Origin: Bog-532 sp963742865
GTDB taxonomy: Bacteria > Actinomycetota > Actinomycetes > Streptosporangiales > Streptosporangiaceae
Direction of reading: 5' to 3'
Length of the DNA stretch: 64,000 nt
NCBI GenBank assembly: GCA_963742865.1
Contig: CAVUNW010000023.1
Location: 1 to 64,000 of the forward strand
Part shown: positions 42,750 through 51,976 of the stretch, piece after piece
How the letters are laid out: every line of letters starts with the position of its first letter
How positions within the stretch are numbered: position 1 is the stretch's first letter
Made by a program: the position numbers and the translations under genes
The notes under the pieces: generated by a model
Databases searched by the model: none
Told to the model about the DNA's origin: nothing
The model's input: the letters and a program-made list of their open reading frames with translations, nothing else

Positions 42750-44348
42750 GTGCCCGTCCTGTCCTCACAGGTAGATACCCGCGCGGAGTCCTACCAGGCC
42801 AGCCGCAAGGCCCAGCTCGCCGTGCTCGGCCAGCTGGAGGAGGAGATCCAGCGCGCCGTGGCGGGCGGCGGCGAGCGGTACGCCCAGCGGCACCGTGACC
42901 GCGGCCGGCTGCTGGCCCGTGAGCGCATCGAGCTGCTCCTCGATCAGGACAGCCCGTTCCTCGAGCTGTCCACCCTGGCCGCGTGGGGCACACCGTTCGC
43001 CGTCGGCGCGAGCGTGGTCACCGGCATCGGCGTCGTCTCCGGCATCGAATGCGTGATCATCGCGCACGACCCGACGGTCCGCGGCGGCGCGATGAACCCC
43101 TACTCGCTGCGCAAGACACTGCGCGCGCTGGAGATCGCCCGGATCAACCGGCTGCCGGTGGTGAACCTGGTCGAGTCCGGCGGCGCGGACCTGCCCACCC
43201 AGGCCGACCTGTTCGTGCCCGCGGGGCGCATCTTCCACGAGCTGACCGAGCTGTCGTCCCTGGCCATCCCGACCGTGGCGCTGGTCTTCGGCAACTCCAC
43301 CGCCGGCGGTGCGTACGTGCCCGGCATGTGCGACTACGCCGTGCTCGTGGACGGCCAGGCCAAGGTCTTCCTCGGCGGCCCGCCGCTGGTGAAGATGGCC
43401 ACCGGCGAGGAATCCGGCGACGAGGAGCTCGGGGGCGCGCAGATGCACTCCCGGACCTCCGGGCTGTCGGATTACCTGGCTGCCGACGAGCGCGACGCCA
43501 TCCGCCTCGGCCGCGCCATCATGGCCCGGATCAACTGGCGCAAGCTCGGCCCGGCCCCATCCGGCACCGCCGCCCCGCCCCGTTTCGACCCGGACGAGAT
43601 CCTCGGTATCGTGCCCGCCGACGTGAAGGTGCCGTTCGACCCGCGCGAGATCCTGGCCCGCACGGTGGACGGCTCGCAGTTCGACGAATACAAGCCCCTT
43701 TACGGAACGAGCCTGGTCACGGGGTGGGCCCAGGTACACGGTTATCCGGTCGGGGTACTGGCCAACCACCGTGGCGTGCTGTTCAGCGAGGAGGCGAAGA
43801 AGGCGGCCGAATTCATCCTGCTCGCCAACCAGACCGACACCCCGCTGGTCTTCCTGCAGAACACCACCGGCTACATGGTGGGCGCCGCCTACGAGCAGGG
43901 CGGCATCATCAAGGACGGCGCGAAGATGATCAACGCGGTGACGAACTCCGCGGTGCCGCACCTGACCATCAACATGGCCTCCTCGTTCGGGGCCGGCAAC
44001 TACGGCATGTCCGGCCGTGCCTACGACCCCCGGCTGATGTTCGCCTGGCCCGGCGCCCGGCTGGCCGTGATGGGCGCGGCGCAGCTCGCCGGGGTGATGT
44101 CCATCGTCGGGCGGGCCTCGGCCGCGGCGACCGGACGGCCGTTCGACTCCGGCGCCGACCGCGCCCAGACCGCGCAGATCGAGGCGCAGATCGAGGCCGA
44201 ATCGCACGCCTTCGCGGTCACCGGCCGTCTCTACGACGACGGGATCATCGACCCGCGCGACACCCGGACCGTCCTCGGCCTGGCGCTGTCCGCCGTGCAC
44301 TCCGGTCCCGTCGCCGGGCGCCGCGGCTTCGGCGTCTTCCGGATGTGA
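42750..44348 (+). CDS. Acyl-CoA carboxylase, carboxyltransferase (beta) subunit
   Basis: 532 residues, GTG start four bases after the synthetase stop. Transfers CO2 from carboxybiotin to an enoyl- or acyl-CoA. Crotonase-fold halves with VESGGADLPTQADLF, NSTAGGAYVPGMCDYAV and, in the second half, FLQNTTGYMVGAAYEQGGII and SSFGAGNYGMSGRAYDP. The last motif is characteristic of 3-methylcrotonyl-CoA and geranyl-CoA carboxylases rather than propionyl-CoA carboxylase. Complete and forms a pair with the alpha subunit downstream. Confidence 0.92.
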   Translation: MPVLSSQVDTRAESYQASRKAQLAVLGQLEEEIQRAVAGGGERYAQRHRDRGRLLARERIELLLDQDSPFLELSTLAAWGTPFAVGASVVTGIGVVSGIECVIIAHDPTVRGGAMNPYSLRKTLRALEIARINRLPVVNLVESGGADLPTQADLFVPAGRIFHELTELSSLAIPTVALVFGNSTAGGAYVPGMCDYAVLVDGQAKVFLGGPPLVKMATGEESGDEELGGAQMHSRTSGLSDYLAADERDAIRLGRAIMARINWRKLGPAPSGTAAPPRFDPDEILGIVPADVKVPFDPREILARTVDGSQFDEYKPLYGTSLVTGWAQVHGYPVGVLANHRGVLFSEEAKKAAEFILLANQTDTPLVFLQNTTGYMVGAAYEQGGIIKDGAKMINAVTNSAVPHLTINMASSFGAGNYGMSGRAYDPRLMFAWPGARLAVMGAAQLAGVMSIVGRASAAATGRPFDSGADRAQTAQIEAQIEAESHAFAVTGRLYDDGIIDPRDTRTVLGLALSAVHSGPVAGRRGFGVFRM

Positions 44349-44353
44349 GGCCC

Positions 44354-46432
44354 ATGCACCGTCTCCTGGTCGCCAACCGCGGCGAGATCGCCGTCCGCGT
44401 CATGCGGACCGCGCACGCGCTCGGCCTCGGCACGGTGGCCGTCTACTCCGATCCGGACGCGGACGCGGTGCATGTCCGTTCCGCCGACGAAGCTGTCCGG
44501 CTGCCCGGCGCGGCGGCGGCCGATACCTACCTGCGCGGCGACCTCATCATCGCCGCGGCCCGCGCTACCGGCGCCGACGCCATCCACCCCGGCTACGGGT
44601 TCCTGTCCGAGAACGCCGCGTTCGCCGCGGACGTGGCCGCCGCCGGCCTCACGTTCGCCGGGCCGCCCGCCGACGTGATCGCCGCCATGGGCACCAAGCT
44701 CGGCGCCAAGGAACTGATGGAGCAGGCGGGCGTCCCGGTGCTGCCCGGCGGTGAGGTCACCAACGAGACGGACCTGGACGAGCTGGCCGCCCGGGTCGGC
44801 CTGCCGCTGCTGGTCAAGGCGTCGTTCGGCGGCGGCGGCCGGGGCATGCGCCTGGTCTCCGACCGGGCCGAGCTGGCCGGGGCGGTCGCCGCCGCGCGCC
44901 GCGAGGCCGCGGCCGCGTTCGGCGACGGGACGGTCTTCGCCGAGCGGTACGTCACCGATCCGCGGCACGTCGAGGTGCAGATCGTTGGGGACGCCCACGG
45001 CACCGTAGTCCACCTGTTCGAGCGGGAATGCTCGATCCAGCGCCGTTACCAGAAGGTCATCGAGGAGGCGCCGTCCCCGGCCGTCGACGACGACCTGCGT
45101 GCCGCGCTGGGCGCCGCCGCGGTCGCGGCCGGGAAGGCGATCGGCTACGTCGGCGCCGGCACCGTCGAGTTCGTCCTCGACCAGTCGGGCCGGTTCTACT
45201 TCCTCGAGGTCAACACGCGGCTGCAGGTCGAGCATCCGGTCACCGAGCTGGTCACCGGGCTGGACCTGGTGGAGGTGCAGCTGCGGGTGGCCGAGGGTGA
45301 GCCGCTGGGCGCGGACGTGCTGGACGCCCAGCTGACCGGGCACGCGATCGAAGCCCGGCTCTACGCGGAGGACCCCGCCGCCGACTTCCGCCCCGCCGTC
45401 GGGACGCTGCACCGGTTCTCGATCCCGTCCGCTACCGGTGTCCGGGCCGACGCCGGGTACACCGACGGCTCGCAGGTCAGCCCGTACTACGACGCGATGC
45501 TGGCCAAGGTCATCTCGCGCGGCCGGACCCGCGCCGAGGCGGCCGCCCGGCTGGCCCGCGTGCTGGAGCGGACCCAGGTGCACGGCGTCATCACGAACCG
45601 GGACCTGCTGGCCGCGATCCTGCGCGAGCCCGAGTTCCTGGCCGGGGGCACCGACACCGGTTACCTCACCCGGCACAGCCCGGCCGAGCTGGCCGCCCCC
45701 GACCCCGCGATCACCGCCGTGCACGCCCTCGCGGCCGCGCTCGCGGGCCAGGCCGCGCGCCGCGCCGCCGCGCCCGTGCTGGCCACCCTCCCGTCCGGCT
45801 GGCGCAACGTCCGCTCGGCCGACCAGCACGCCGCCTACGAGGCCGCCGGCCGCCGGATCGACGTCGGCTACCGCCTCGGCGGCCAGCCCGCCCTCACTGC
45901 GCCCACCAGCCTCACTGCGCCCACCAGCCTCACTGAACCCGCCAGCCCCACTAGCCCCGTGACCGTGCACGCCACCGCGGACAGTCAGCCGCTCGGCAGC
46001 CGGATCACCGCCTACGCCCTCGCCCCGGACGGCGTGGACCTCGACATCGATGGAGTCCGCCGTCGCTATGGCGTGCACCGGGTCGAAACCGCGGCCGGGA
46101 CCGGGGTGTACGTCGACGGGGGCGGCGCCTCGACCGCGTTTACCGAGGTGCCGCGGTTCCCGCCGCCGGGGACGGCCGGGCACGCCGGGTCGCTGATCGC
46201 GCCCACGCCGGGCATGGTGGTCCGCGTCCTGGCCGCCCAGGGCGATCAGGTCACCGCCGGGCAGCCGCTTGTGGTCCTGGAAGCCATGAAGATGGAACAC
46301 ACCGTCACCGCGCCCGTCGACGGCACGGTCACCGCGCTGCCGGTCGCGGCCGGGGACCAGGTGGCTACCGGTCAGATCATCGCCACGGTGGAAGAGACCC
46401 CGGACGCGACAGACAGAGCGCAGGAGAAGTGA
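44354..46432 (+). CDS. Acyl-CoA carboxylase, biotin carboxylase-BCCP (alpha) subunit
   Basis: 692 residues from ATG 44354. Biotin carboxylase domain (about 1-445) with LLVANRGEIAVRVMRTA, HPGYGFLSENAAFA, ATP-grasp loop LLVKASFGGGGRGMRLV and EVNTRLQVEHPVTELVTG. A linker domain carries three 18-bp repeats (TAPTSL units, about 514-530). The C-terminal biotinyl domain has LVVLEAMKMEHTV, in which Lys carries biotin. Supplies carboxybiotin to the preceding beta subunit. Substrate is likely a methyl-branched enoyl-CoA. Confidence 0.93.
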   Translation: MHRLLVANRGEIAVRVMRTAHALGLGTVAVYSDPDADAVHVRSADEAVRLPGAAAADTYLRGDLIIAAARATGADAIHPGYGFLSENAAFAADVAAAGLTFAGPPADVIAAMGTKLGAKELMEQAGVPVLPGGEVTNETDLDELAARVGLPLLVKASFGGGGRGMRLVSDRAELAGAVAAARREAAAAFGDGTVFAERYVTDPRHVEVQIVGDAHGTVVHLFERECSIQRRYQKVIEEAPSPAVDDDLRAALGAAAVAAGKAIGYVGAGTVEFVLDQSGRFYFLEVNTRLQVEHPVTELVTGLDLVEVQLRVAEGEPLGADVLDAQLTGHAIEARLYAEDPAADFRPAVGTLHRFSIPSATGVRADAGYTDGSQVSPYYDAMLAKVISRGRTRAEAAARLARVLERTQVHGVITNRDLLAAILREPEFLAGGTDTGYLTRHSPAELAAPDPAITAVHALAAALAGQAARRAAAPVLATLPSGWRNVRSADQHAAYEAAGRRIDVGYRLGGQPALTAPTSLTAPTSLTEPASPTSPVTVHATADSQPLGSRITAYALAPDGVDLDIDGVRRRYGVHRVETAAGTGVYVDGGGASTAFTEVPRFPPPGTAGHAGSLIAPTPGMVVRVLAAQGDQVTAGQPLVVLEAMKMEHTVTAPVDGTVTALPVAAGDQVATGQIIATVEETPDATDRAQEK
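45893..45946 (+). repeat. In-frame 18-bp tandem repeat in the carboxylase linker
   Basis: CTCACTGCGCCCACCAGC twice, then a third copy with changes, encoding LTAPTS, LTAPTS, LTEPAS. Lies in a flexible linker, so copy-number change would be tolerated. Confidence 0.8.
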
Positions 46433-46434
46433 CT

Positions 46435-48219
46435 ATGCCCAGGCGGCCCGTCCGCGTCGCGAACTGCTCCGGCTTCTACGGCGACCGGATCGCGGCCGCG
46501 CGGGAGATGCTGGCGGGGCCGATCGACGTGCTCACCGGTGACTACCTCGCCGAGCTGACCATGCTCATCCTGTGGAAGAGCCGCCGCAAGGACCCGGCGC
46601 TGGGCTACGCGACCACCTTCCTGCGCCAGATGGAGGAGGTGCTCGGCCCCTGCCTGGAACGGGGCATCCCGATCGTGGCCAACGCGGGCGGCCTCAACCC
46701 CGCCGGCCTGGCCGCGCGGCTGGACGAACTCGCCGCCAAGCTCGGCCTGACCGCCCGGATCGCGTACCTGACCGGCGACGACCTGGCGCCGCGGATCGGC
46801 GCCCTGCAGGCCGGCGGGCACACGTTCACGCACGCCGACACCGGCGTGCCGCTGGCCGGGGCCGACCGCCCGGTGGTCACCGCGAACGCGTACCTCGGCG
46901 GGTGGGGCATCGCGGCCGCGCTGGAGGCCGGCGCGGACGTGGTGGTCTGCCCCCGCGTCACCGACGCGAGCCTGGCCGTCGGGCCGGCCGCCTGGTGGCA
47001 CGGCTGGGCCCGCGACGACTGGGACGCGCTGGCCGGCGCGGTGGCGGCCGGGCACATCATCGAGTGCGGGCCGCAGGCGACCGGCGGCAACTACAGCTTC
47101 CTGGCCGAGGTCACCGACCGGCGCTACCCGGGCTTCCCGATCGCGGAGATCGCGGCCGACGGCAGTTCCGTCATCACCAAGCACGACGGCACCGGAGGCC
47201 TGGTCTCCGTCGGGACCGTCACCGCGCAACTGCTGTACGAGATCGGGCCGCCTGCCTACCTGAACCCCGACGTCACCGCGCACTTCGACACGGTCCATCT
47301 GCGGCAGGACGGCCCGGACCGGGTGACGCTCAGCGGCACCCGGGGCAGCCCGCCCCCGGACACGCTCAAGGTCGCGCTGAACATGCTCGGTGGCTACCGG
47401 AACACCACCACGATGGTGCTGACCGGCCTGGACATCGAGGAGAAGGCCGCGCACGCGGAAAAGCTGCTGTTCGACCTGCTCGGCGGGGCGGACCGGTTCG
47501 GCGAGGTGGACGTACGGCTGCTCCGGTTCGACCACCCGGACGCCCCCGCGAACACCGAAGCCACCGCGCACCTGCGGATCACGGTCAAGGATCAGGACGA
47601 GGCCGTCGTCGGCCGGGCGTTCTCCAACGTCACGCAGGAACTCGCGCTCGGCGGCTACGCCGGGTTCCACACCACGTCGCCGCCCACCTCGGCCAGCGCG
47701 TACGGCGTCTACTGGCCCGCGCTCGTCCCGGCCGCCGTCGTCACCCAGACCGTGCACCTCCCCGACGGCACGTCCCGGGAGGTGCCGCACACCCCCGGCG
47801 CCCCGCCCGCCTCCGCCCCCTCCGCCACACACACGCCCGCCGCCCCAGGAGCCACACCCGACCCAGAGGACACTGGGCACGTCCAGATCCCGCTCGGGCG
47901 GATCGCCGGCGCGCGGTCCGGCGACAAGGGCGGCAACGCGAACGTCGGCTTCTGGGTGCGCAGCGACGAGGCCTATGCCTGGCTGCGCCGCGAGCTCACC
48001 GTCGACCGGTTCCGCGAGCTGCTCACCGAGGCCGCCCCCCTCGGCGTGCAGCGCTACGAATTGCCGAACCTCCGCGCCCTCAACTTCGTCGTGGCCGGGC
48101 TGCTCGCTCCCGGCGTGGCCGCCACCACCCGCCCGGACGCCCAGGCCAAGGGCCTCGGAGAGTACCTGCGCTCGCGTACCGTCTCCGTCCCGGCGGCCCT
48201 GGCCGCAGAGTTCACCTAG
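46435..48219 (+). CDS. AtuA-family protein (DUF1446), acyclic terpene utilisation
   Basis: 594 residues from ATG 46435, eight bases after AGGAG. An overlapping GTG is too close to that site. The N-terminal AtuA domain has VRVANCSGFYGDRIAAAREM, DVLTGDYLAELTMLIL and IVANAGGLNPAGLAARL. A Pro/Ala/Thr-rich linker (about 455-480) is followed by a C-terminal domain (about 485-590) with RIAGARSGDKGGNANVGFWV and LPNLRALNFVVAG. AtuA is required for citronellol/geraniol growth in Pseudomonas, but its reaction is unknown. Directly downstream of the carboxylase genes. Confidence 0.88.
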   Translation: MPRRPVRVANCSGFYGDRIAAAREMLAGPIDVLTGDYLAELTMLILWKSRRKDPALGYATTFLRQMEEVLGPCLERGIPIVANAGGLNPAGLAARLDELAAKLGLTARIAYLTGDDLAPRIGALQAGGHTFTHADTGVPLAGADRPVVTANAYLGGWGIAAALEAGADVVVCPRVTDASLAVGPAAWWHGWARDDWDALAGAVAAGHIIECGPQATGGNYSFLAEVTDRRYPGFPIAEIAADGSSVITKHDGTGGLVSVGTVTAQLLYEIGPPAYLNPDVTAHFDTVHLRQDGPDRVTLSGTRGSPPPDTLKVALNMLGGYRNTTTMVLTGLDIEEKAAHAEKLLFDLLGGADRFGEVDVRLLRFDHPDAPANTEATAHLRITVKDQDEAVVGRAFSNVTQELALGGYAGFHTTSPPTSASAYGVYWPALVPAAVVTQTVHLPDGTSREVPHTPGAPPASAPSATHTPAAPGATPDPEDTGHVQIPLGRIAGARSGDKGGNANVGFWVRSDEAYAWLRRELTVDRFRELLTEAAPLGVQRYELPNLRALNFVVAGLLAPGVAATTRPDAQAKGLGEYLRSRTVSVPAALAAEFT

Positions 48220-48238
48220 CCCGAAGGGGGTTCACCTG

Positions 48239-49321
48239 ATGGCCACGCGCGGCTTCGCGATCCTGCGCGGCGGGGTGACCGACGCCGCCGCGGCGGCGGC
48301 CGAAGCCGAACGCCGCGGCTTCGGCACGGTCTGGAGCCCGGAGTTCTACACCCGGTCCGCCGTGGTCAGCCTGGCCGCCATGACCCAGGCCACCACGGAA
48401 GCGCGGGTCGGCAGCTCGATCGCGTACGCGGTCGGCCGCACCCCGCTCGTGCTGGCCACCGAGGCGCGCAGCCTGGATGAGCTGTCCGGCGGACGGCTCG
48501 TCTACGGGCTCGGCACCGGCACGACCAAGATGATGGCGAACTGGCACGGCGTGGACCCGTCCGGGCCGGCGACCCGGATGGAGGAGCTGATCCCCCTGCT
48601 GCGCCGGCTATGGCGGCTGGATGAGGGCCCGGTCCGCCACGACGGCCGCTTCTACCATGTCGACGTCGCCCCGACCGCGGAGGTGACCGCGCCGGTCCGC
48701 ACCGGCATCCCGGTGTTCACCGCGGGCGTGAACCGGCGGATGGTGGAGGTCGCCGGGCGGGTCGCCGACGGGTTCATCGGCCATCCGCTGTTCACGCCGG
48801 GCTACTTCGACGACGTGGTTCGCCCGGTGATCGCGGCCGGCGCCGCCAAGACCGGCCGGGACGCCGCCCGGGTCGAGATCGCGGCCATGGTCATCTGCTC
48901 GGTCGCCGCGGATGAGGAGCAGGCGCGGCGTGAGGCGGCAGCGCAGATCGCCTTCTACGCGTCACCGCGCACGTACGGGACCGTGGTCGAGGCCACCGGG
49001 TTCGTCGCCGCGGGGGAGCAGATCCGGACCGCCTTCGCCGCGCGTGACCTGGCCGCGATGGCCAGGGCCGTCCCGGACGCGATGGTGGATGCGATGGCCG
49101 CCGCGGGCACGCCCGCGCAGGTGGCCGCGAAGCTCACCGAGTTCGGGCGGCACGTCGACCACGTGATCGTCTACCCGGCGAGCTTCGGCATGACCGAGGA
49201 ACGCAGCCAGCAGGTCACCGCCGACCTGCTCCGCGCGGGCGCCCCCGGCGAGCCCCGCGCCCCCGCCTCGGCCGCCCCGGGCGAGCCCCGCGCCCCCGGC
49301 CCGGCCGCCCCCTCATCATGA
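48239..49321 (+). CDS. Luciferase-like (LLM class) flavin/F420-dependent oxidoreductase
   Basis: 360 residues from ATG 48239 after GAAGGGGG, 19 bp after the AtuA gene and so in the same operon. TIM-barrel LLM features: FGTVWSPEFYTRSAVVSLAA, ATEARSLDELSGGRLVYGLG, GIPVFTAGVNRRMVEVAGRV, GFIGHPLFTPGYF. F420 rather than FMN is likely in an actinomycete, but it is not proven by sequence. The C-terminal tail is a short Gly-Glu-Pro-Arg-Ala repeat. It could catalyse a reduction or oxidation of the branched acyl substrate in this pathway. Confidence 0.82.
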   Translation: MATRGFAILRGGVTDAAAAAAEAERRGFGTVWSPEFYTRSAVVSLAAMTQATTEARVGSSIAYAVGRTPLVLATEARSLDELSGGRLVYGLGTGTTKMMANWHGVDPSGPATRMEELIPLLRRLWRLDEGPVRHDGRFYHVDVAPTAEVTAPVRTGIPVFTAGVNRRMVEVAGRVADGFIGHPLFTPGYFDDVVRPVIAAGAAKTGRDAARVEIAAMVICSVAADEEQARREAAAQIAFYASPRTYGTVVEATGFVAAGEQIRTAFAARDLAAMARAVPDAMVDAMAAAGTPAQVAAKLTEFGRHVDHVIVYPASFGMTEERSQQVTADLLRAGAPGEPRAPASAAPGEPRAPGPAAPSS

Positions 49322-49346
49322 GGGCGCGTATGGTTCCCTTCTGGTC

Positions 49347-50255
49347 ATGATCCCTGAAACCGATATGGCCACCGGCACCGAACCGCCGACCTGGTTCATC
49401 ACCGCCCTTTCCACTGCCGCCGAACGGGCCCTGGTGAGCGTCGAAGGCGCGCCGATCGCCTACCGCGCCTGGGGTGAGCGGGGTACCCCCGGCCTCGTGC
49501 TCGTCCACGGCGGTGCGGCGCACTCCCGCTGGTGGGACCACATCGCCCCCCTGCTGGCCCAGGGATCGGAGCACCGGCGCGTGGCCGCGCTCGACCTGTC
49601 CGGGCACGGCGACAGCGGGCGGCGCGAGGCCTACAGCCTGGACGTATGGGCGCGTGAGGTGCTCGCGGTAGCCGCCGACGCCGGGATCGCCGGGCTGCCC
49701 ACGGTGATCGGGCACAGCATGGGCGGTTTCGTCACGCTGCGGCTGGCCAGCCTGTACGGGTCCCAGATCACCGGGGCGGTCGTCATCGATTCCCCGGTGC
49801 GCGACCTCACTCCGGAGGAGCAGGCGGCCCGCGAGCACCGCGCCTTCGGGCCGCTGCGCGTCTACCCCACCCGCGAGGCGGCCATCGCGCGGTTCCGCCC
49901 GGTGCCCGCACAGCCGACGCTGCCCTACATCACCAGTCACGTCGCCGAGACGTCGGTGCGCGCCGCCGAGGGCGGCTGGACCTGGAAGTTCGACCCACGG
50001 ATCTTCGGCCGGCAGCAGTTCGGCTTCGCCCTGCTCACCCGCCTGGACTGCCGCGTGGCCCTGTTCCGCGCCGAGCACGGCATCTTGTCCCGGCAGATGA
50101 GCGAGGTCATGTACGACCGGCTCGGCCGCGTCGCCCCGCTCATCGAGATCCCCGCCGCGGGTCACCACGTCATGCTCGACCAGCCGATCGCGCTCATCGC
50201 CGCCCTGCGCACGCTGCTGTCCGACTGGGACCACTCCCGGCCCGCCACTGGCTAG
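49347..50255 (+). CDS. Alpha/beta hydrolase
   Basis: 302 residues. Oxyanion motif LVLVHGGAAHSRWWDHIAPL, LDLSGHGDSGRREAYSLDVW, nucleophile elbow VIGHSMGGFVTL, acid likely in FRAEHGILSRQM and His in IPAAGHHVMLDQP. The cap domain lies between about 150 and 235. Substrate unknown. It begins 25 bp after the LLM gene and could be the last gene of the operon, for example as a lyase or esterase. ATG 49365 is an alternative start. Confidence 0.8.
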   Translation: MIPETDMATGTEPPTWFITALSTAAERALVSVEGAPIAYRAWGERGTPGLVLVHGGAAHSRWWDHIAPLLAQGSEHRRVAALDLSGHGDSGRREAYSLDVWAREVLAVAADAGIAGLPTVIGHSMGGFVTLRLASLYGSQITGAVVIDSPVRDLTPEEQAAREHRAFGPLRVYPTREAAIARFRPVPAQPTLPYITSHVAETSVRAAEGGWTWKFDPRIFGRQQFGFALLTRLDCRVALFRAEHGILSRQMSEVMYDRLGRVAPLIEIPAAGHHVMLDQPIALIAALRTLLSDWDHSRPATG

Positions 50256-50310
50256 CGTGCCGTCACCGCTCAGCCGGCCCTCTCCTAACGCCCGGCCCCC
50301 TTTCATGCCG

Positions 50311-51192
50311 TCAGCTGACCGTGCCGGGAGCGGGCACGCCGATGGGGGTGGGATAGGGAATCGCGGCGGCGCAGGCCTGCGCGACGGGGGTGAGGACGCC
50401 CGCGAGTTCCTTGGTCGCGGCGGCCCCGAGGCGGTCCCATGGGCGCGCCGCGGCCCGGTCGGTGGCCGCCTCGACGGCGGCGTGCGTGTTCTGGCCCGCG
50501 GGCGTCAGCTTACCGTCCGGGCTGATCAGGCCCCGGCCCGCCAGCCGGGCCTGCGCGGCGTCCCACTGCTCGTCGGTCCAGCCGCGGATGGACTGGAGGA
50601 CCTCGCGCTTCATGTCCAGCGCGCACCGCAGCACGAGCGCCTCGCACCCGTCGATGCCCGCCGCCAGCAGGGCCGCGAAATGGCCATCGCCGCGGTGCTC
50701 GCGGAGCACGGTGGCCGCCTGCCACAGCCGGGCCAGCGCAACATCGGTGCTAGAGCGTGACCCGTCCGGTTCGGGCACCGTGGTGTTGGCGGCGGCGAGG
50801 ATCCGGCCCTCGCACTCCAGGCCGGCGGTCACCTCGGCCAGCCGGTCCGCGGCCGCGGCCGTCTCCTGGTCCAGCCCGGCGAGCAGCGGGCGCAGCGCGG
50901 TGATCGCGCCGTCCTGGCGGGCCCGCAGCGCCTTCGCGGGCGACGCCAGCTGCCAGACGCTGGGGATCGCCCGGCTCACCATGGCCGGCGCGAAGTTGTA
51001 GAACGAGGCCGTGACGACCGGCGCGCTGGCCGGCCCCAGCGGTGCGGCGCGGCCCGCGAAGTACCCCCGCCAGAAGCCGCGCAGCCCCGCGCCCTCGAAC
51101 GCCGAACGTGCCTCTGGCGTGAAGTACGTCACCGCGTGCACGGGCTCGAACAGCGTCCACATCGAACGGGCTACCTGAATGTGGTCAGCCAC
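50311..51192 (-). CDS. SCO6745-family helical protein (MarR-like wHTH half)
   Basis: 293 residues from the GTG at 51192, which has AAGGAG six bases upstream. An in-frame ATG lies 21 bases further out. Typical features of this actinobacterial family: ARSMWTLFEPVHAVTYFTPE, GFWRGYFAGRAAPLGPASAP, FYNFAPAMVSRAIPSVW, ILAAANTTVPEP, HRGDGHFAALLAAGIDGCEA. A C-terminal wing-like segment has GWTDEQWDAAQARLAGRGLI and DGKLTPAG. Role unknown. Confidence 0.75.
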   Translation of the reverse strand: MADHIQVARSMWTLFEPVHAVTYFTPEARSAFEGAGLRGFWRGYFAGRAAPLGPASAPVVTASFYNFAPAMVSRAIPSVWQLASPAKALRARQDGAITALRPLLAGLDQETAAAADRLAEVTAGLECEGRILAAANTTVPEPDGSRSSTDVALARLWQAATVLREHRGDGHFAALLAAGIDGCEALVLRCALDMKREVLQSIRGWTDEQWDAAQARLAGRGLISPDGKLTPAGQNTHAAVEAATDRAAARPWDRLGAAATKELAGVLTPVAQACAAAIPYPTPIGVPAPGTVS

Positions 51193-51311
51193 GACCGCTC
51201 CTTCCACCGCCATGACCCGGATCTGCGATCTCCCCGGGCGGCAGTCCGGGCAGCATCCGTCAGCCTACGATGCCGGGCCGGTACCCTGCTGCCGACGAGG
51301 GGAGTACTCCG

Positions 51312-51737
51312 GTGCGTGCCGTAGTCCAGCGGGTCAGCCAGGCCAGTGTGACCGTCGGCGGGCAGGTCGTCGGGGCGATCGATCAGCCCGGCCTGCTCGT
51401 CCTGGCCGGCGTCACGCACGAGGACACCCCGGACGTGGCCGCGAAGATGGCCGCCAAGCTGTGGAATCTGCGCATCCTCGACGGTGAGAAGTCGTGTTCC
51501 GACGTCGCGGCGCCGCTGCTCGTCATCAGCCAGTTCACGCTGTACGCCGACACCCGTAAGGGCCGCCGGCCGTCCTGGCTGGCCGCCGCGCCCGGCCCGG
51601 TCGCCGAGCCGCTCGTGGACGCGGTGGTTTCCTCCCTGCGGGACCTGGGCGCCCGCGTGGAGACCGGCGTCTTCGGCGCCGACATGAAGGTGAACCTCAC
51701 CAACGACGGCCCCTTCACCATCATCCTGGAGCTGTAA
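51312..51737 (+). CDS. dtd: D-aminoacyl-tRNA deacylase
   Basis: 141 residues from GTG 51312 behind AGGGGAGT. Hydrolyses D-aminoacyl-tRNA to protect translation. The family start RAVVQRVSQASVTVGGQVVG, then the catalytic-pocket motif LLVISQFTLYADTRKGRRPS and the Gly-cisPro region NDGPFTIILEL at the C-terminus are all present. Correct length. Divergent from the SCO6745 gene. Confidence 0.95.
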   Translation: MRAVVQRVSQASVTVGGQVVGAIDQPGLLVLAGVTHEDTPDVAAKMAAKLWNLRILDGEKSCSDVAAPLLVISQFTLYADTRKGRRPSWLAAAPGPVAEPLVDAVVSSLRDLGARVETGVFGADMKVNLTNDGPFTIILEL

Positions 51738-51976
51738 CCCGTCCCGCTGAGCCGCTGCCCCCGGCCCAACGGCGTCCGCCTGTTGTGCAGCCCCAGGACA
51801 CGGGTGAGAGTGGGCCCGTGGGTGTTCTCGCGCCGCCGGCGGCGCGGCTGGAGGCCAGCACAGTCCATCCGACGAGGGTTTCCGGATCGTACTGATCGAC
51901 CATCAGGCCAGGACCAGGGCAACCGGCCAGGGTGTTCACGGGTGCGACCGGGCGGCCCGAACACGACCGTGGAAAC

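Noticed and set aside
42983..44353. Long upstream extension of the biotin carboxylase frame (ORF of 1149 codons)
   Set aside because: It overlaps the complete carboxyltransferase gene in another frame and reads as Arg-rich shadow. The true start is ATG 44354.
44231..46300. 689-codon antisense frame
   Set aside because: Shadow of the biotin carboxylase gene with no domain and skewed composition.
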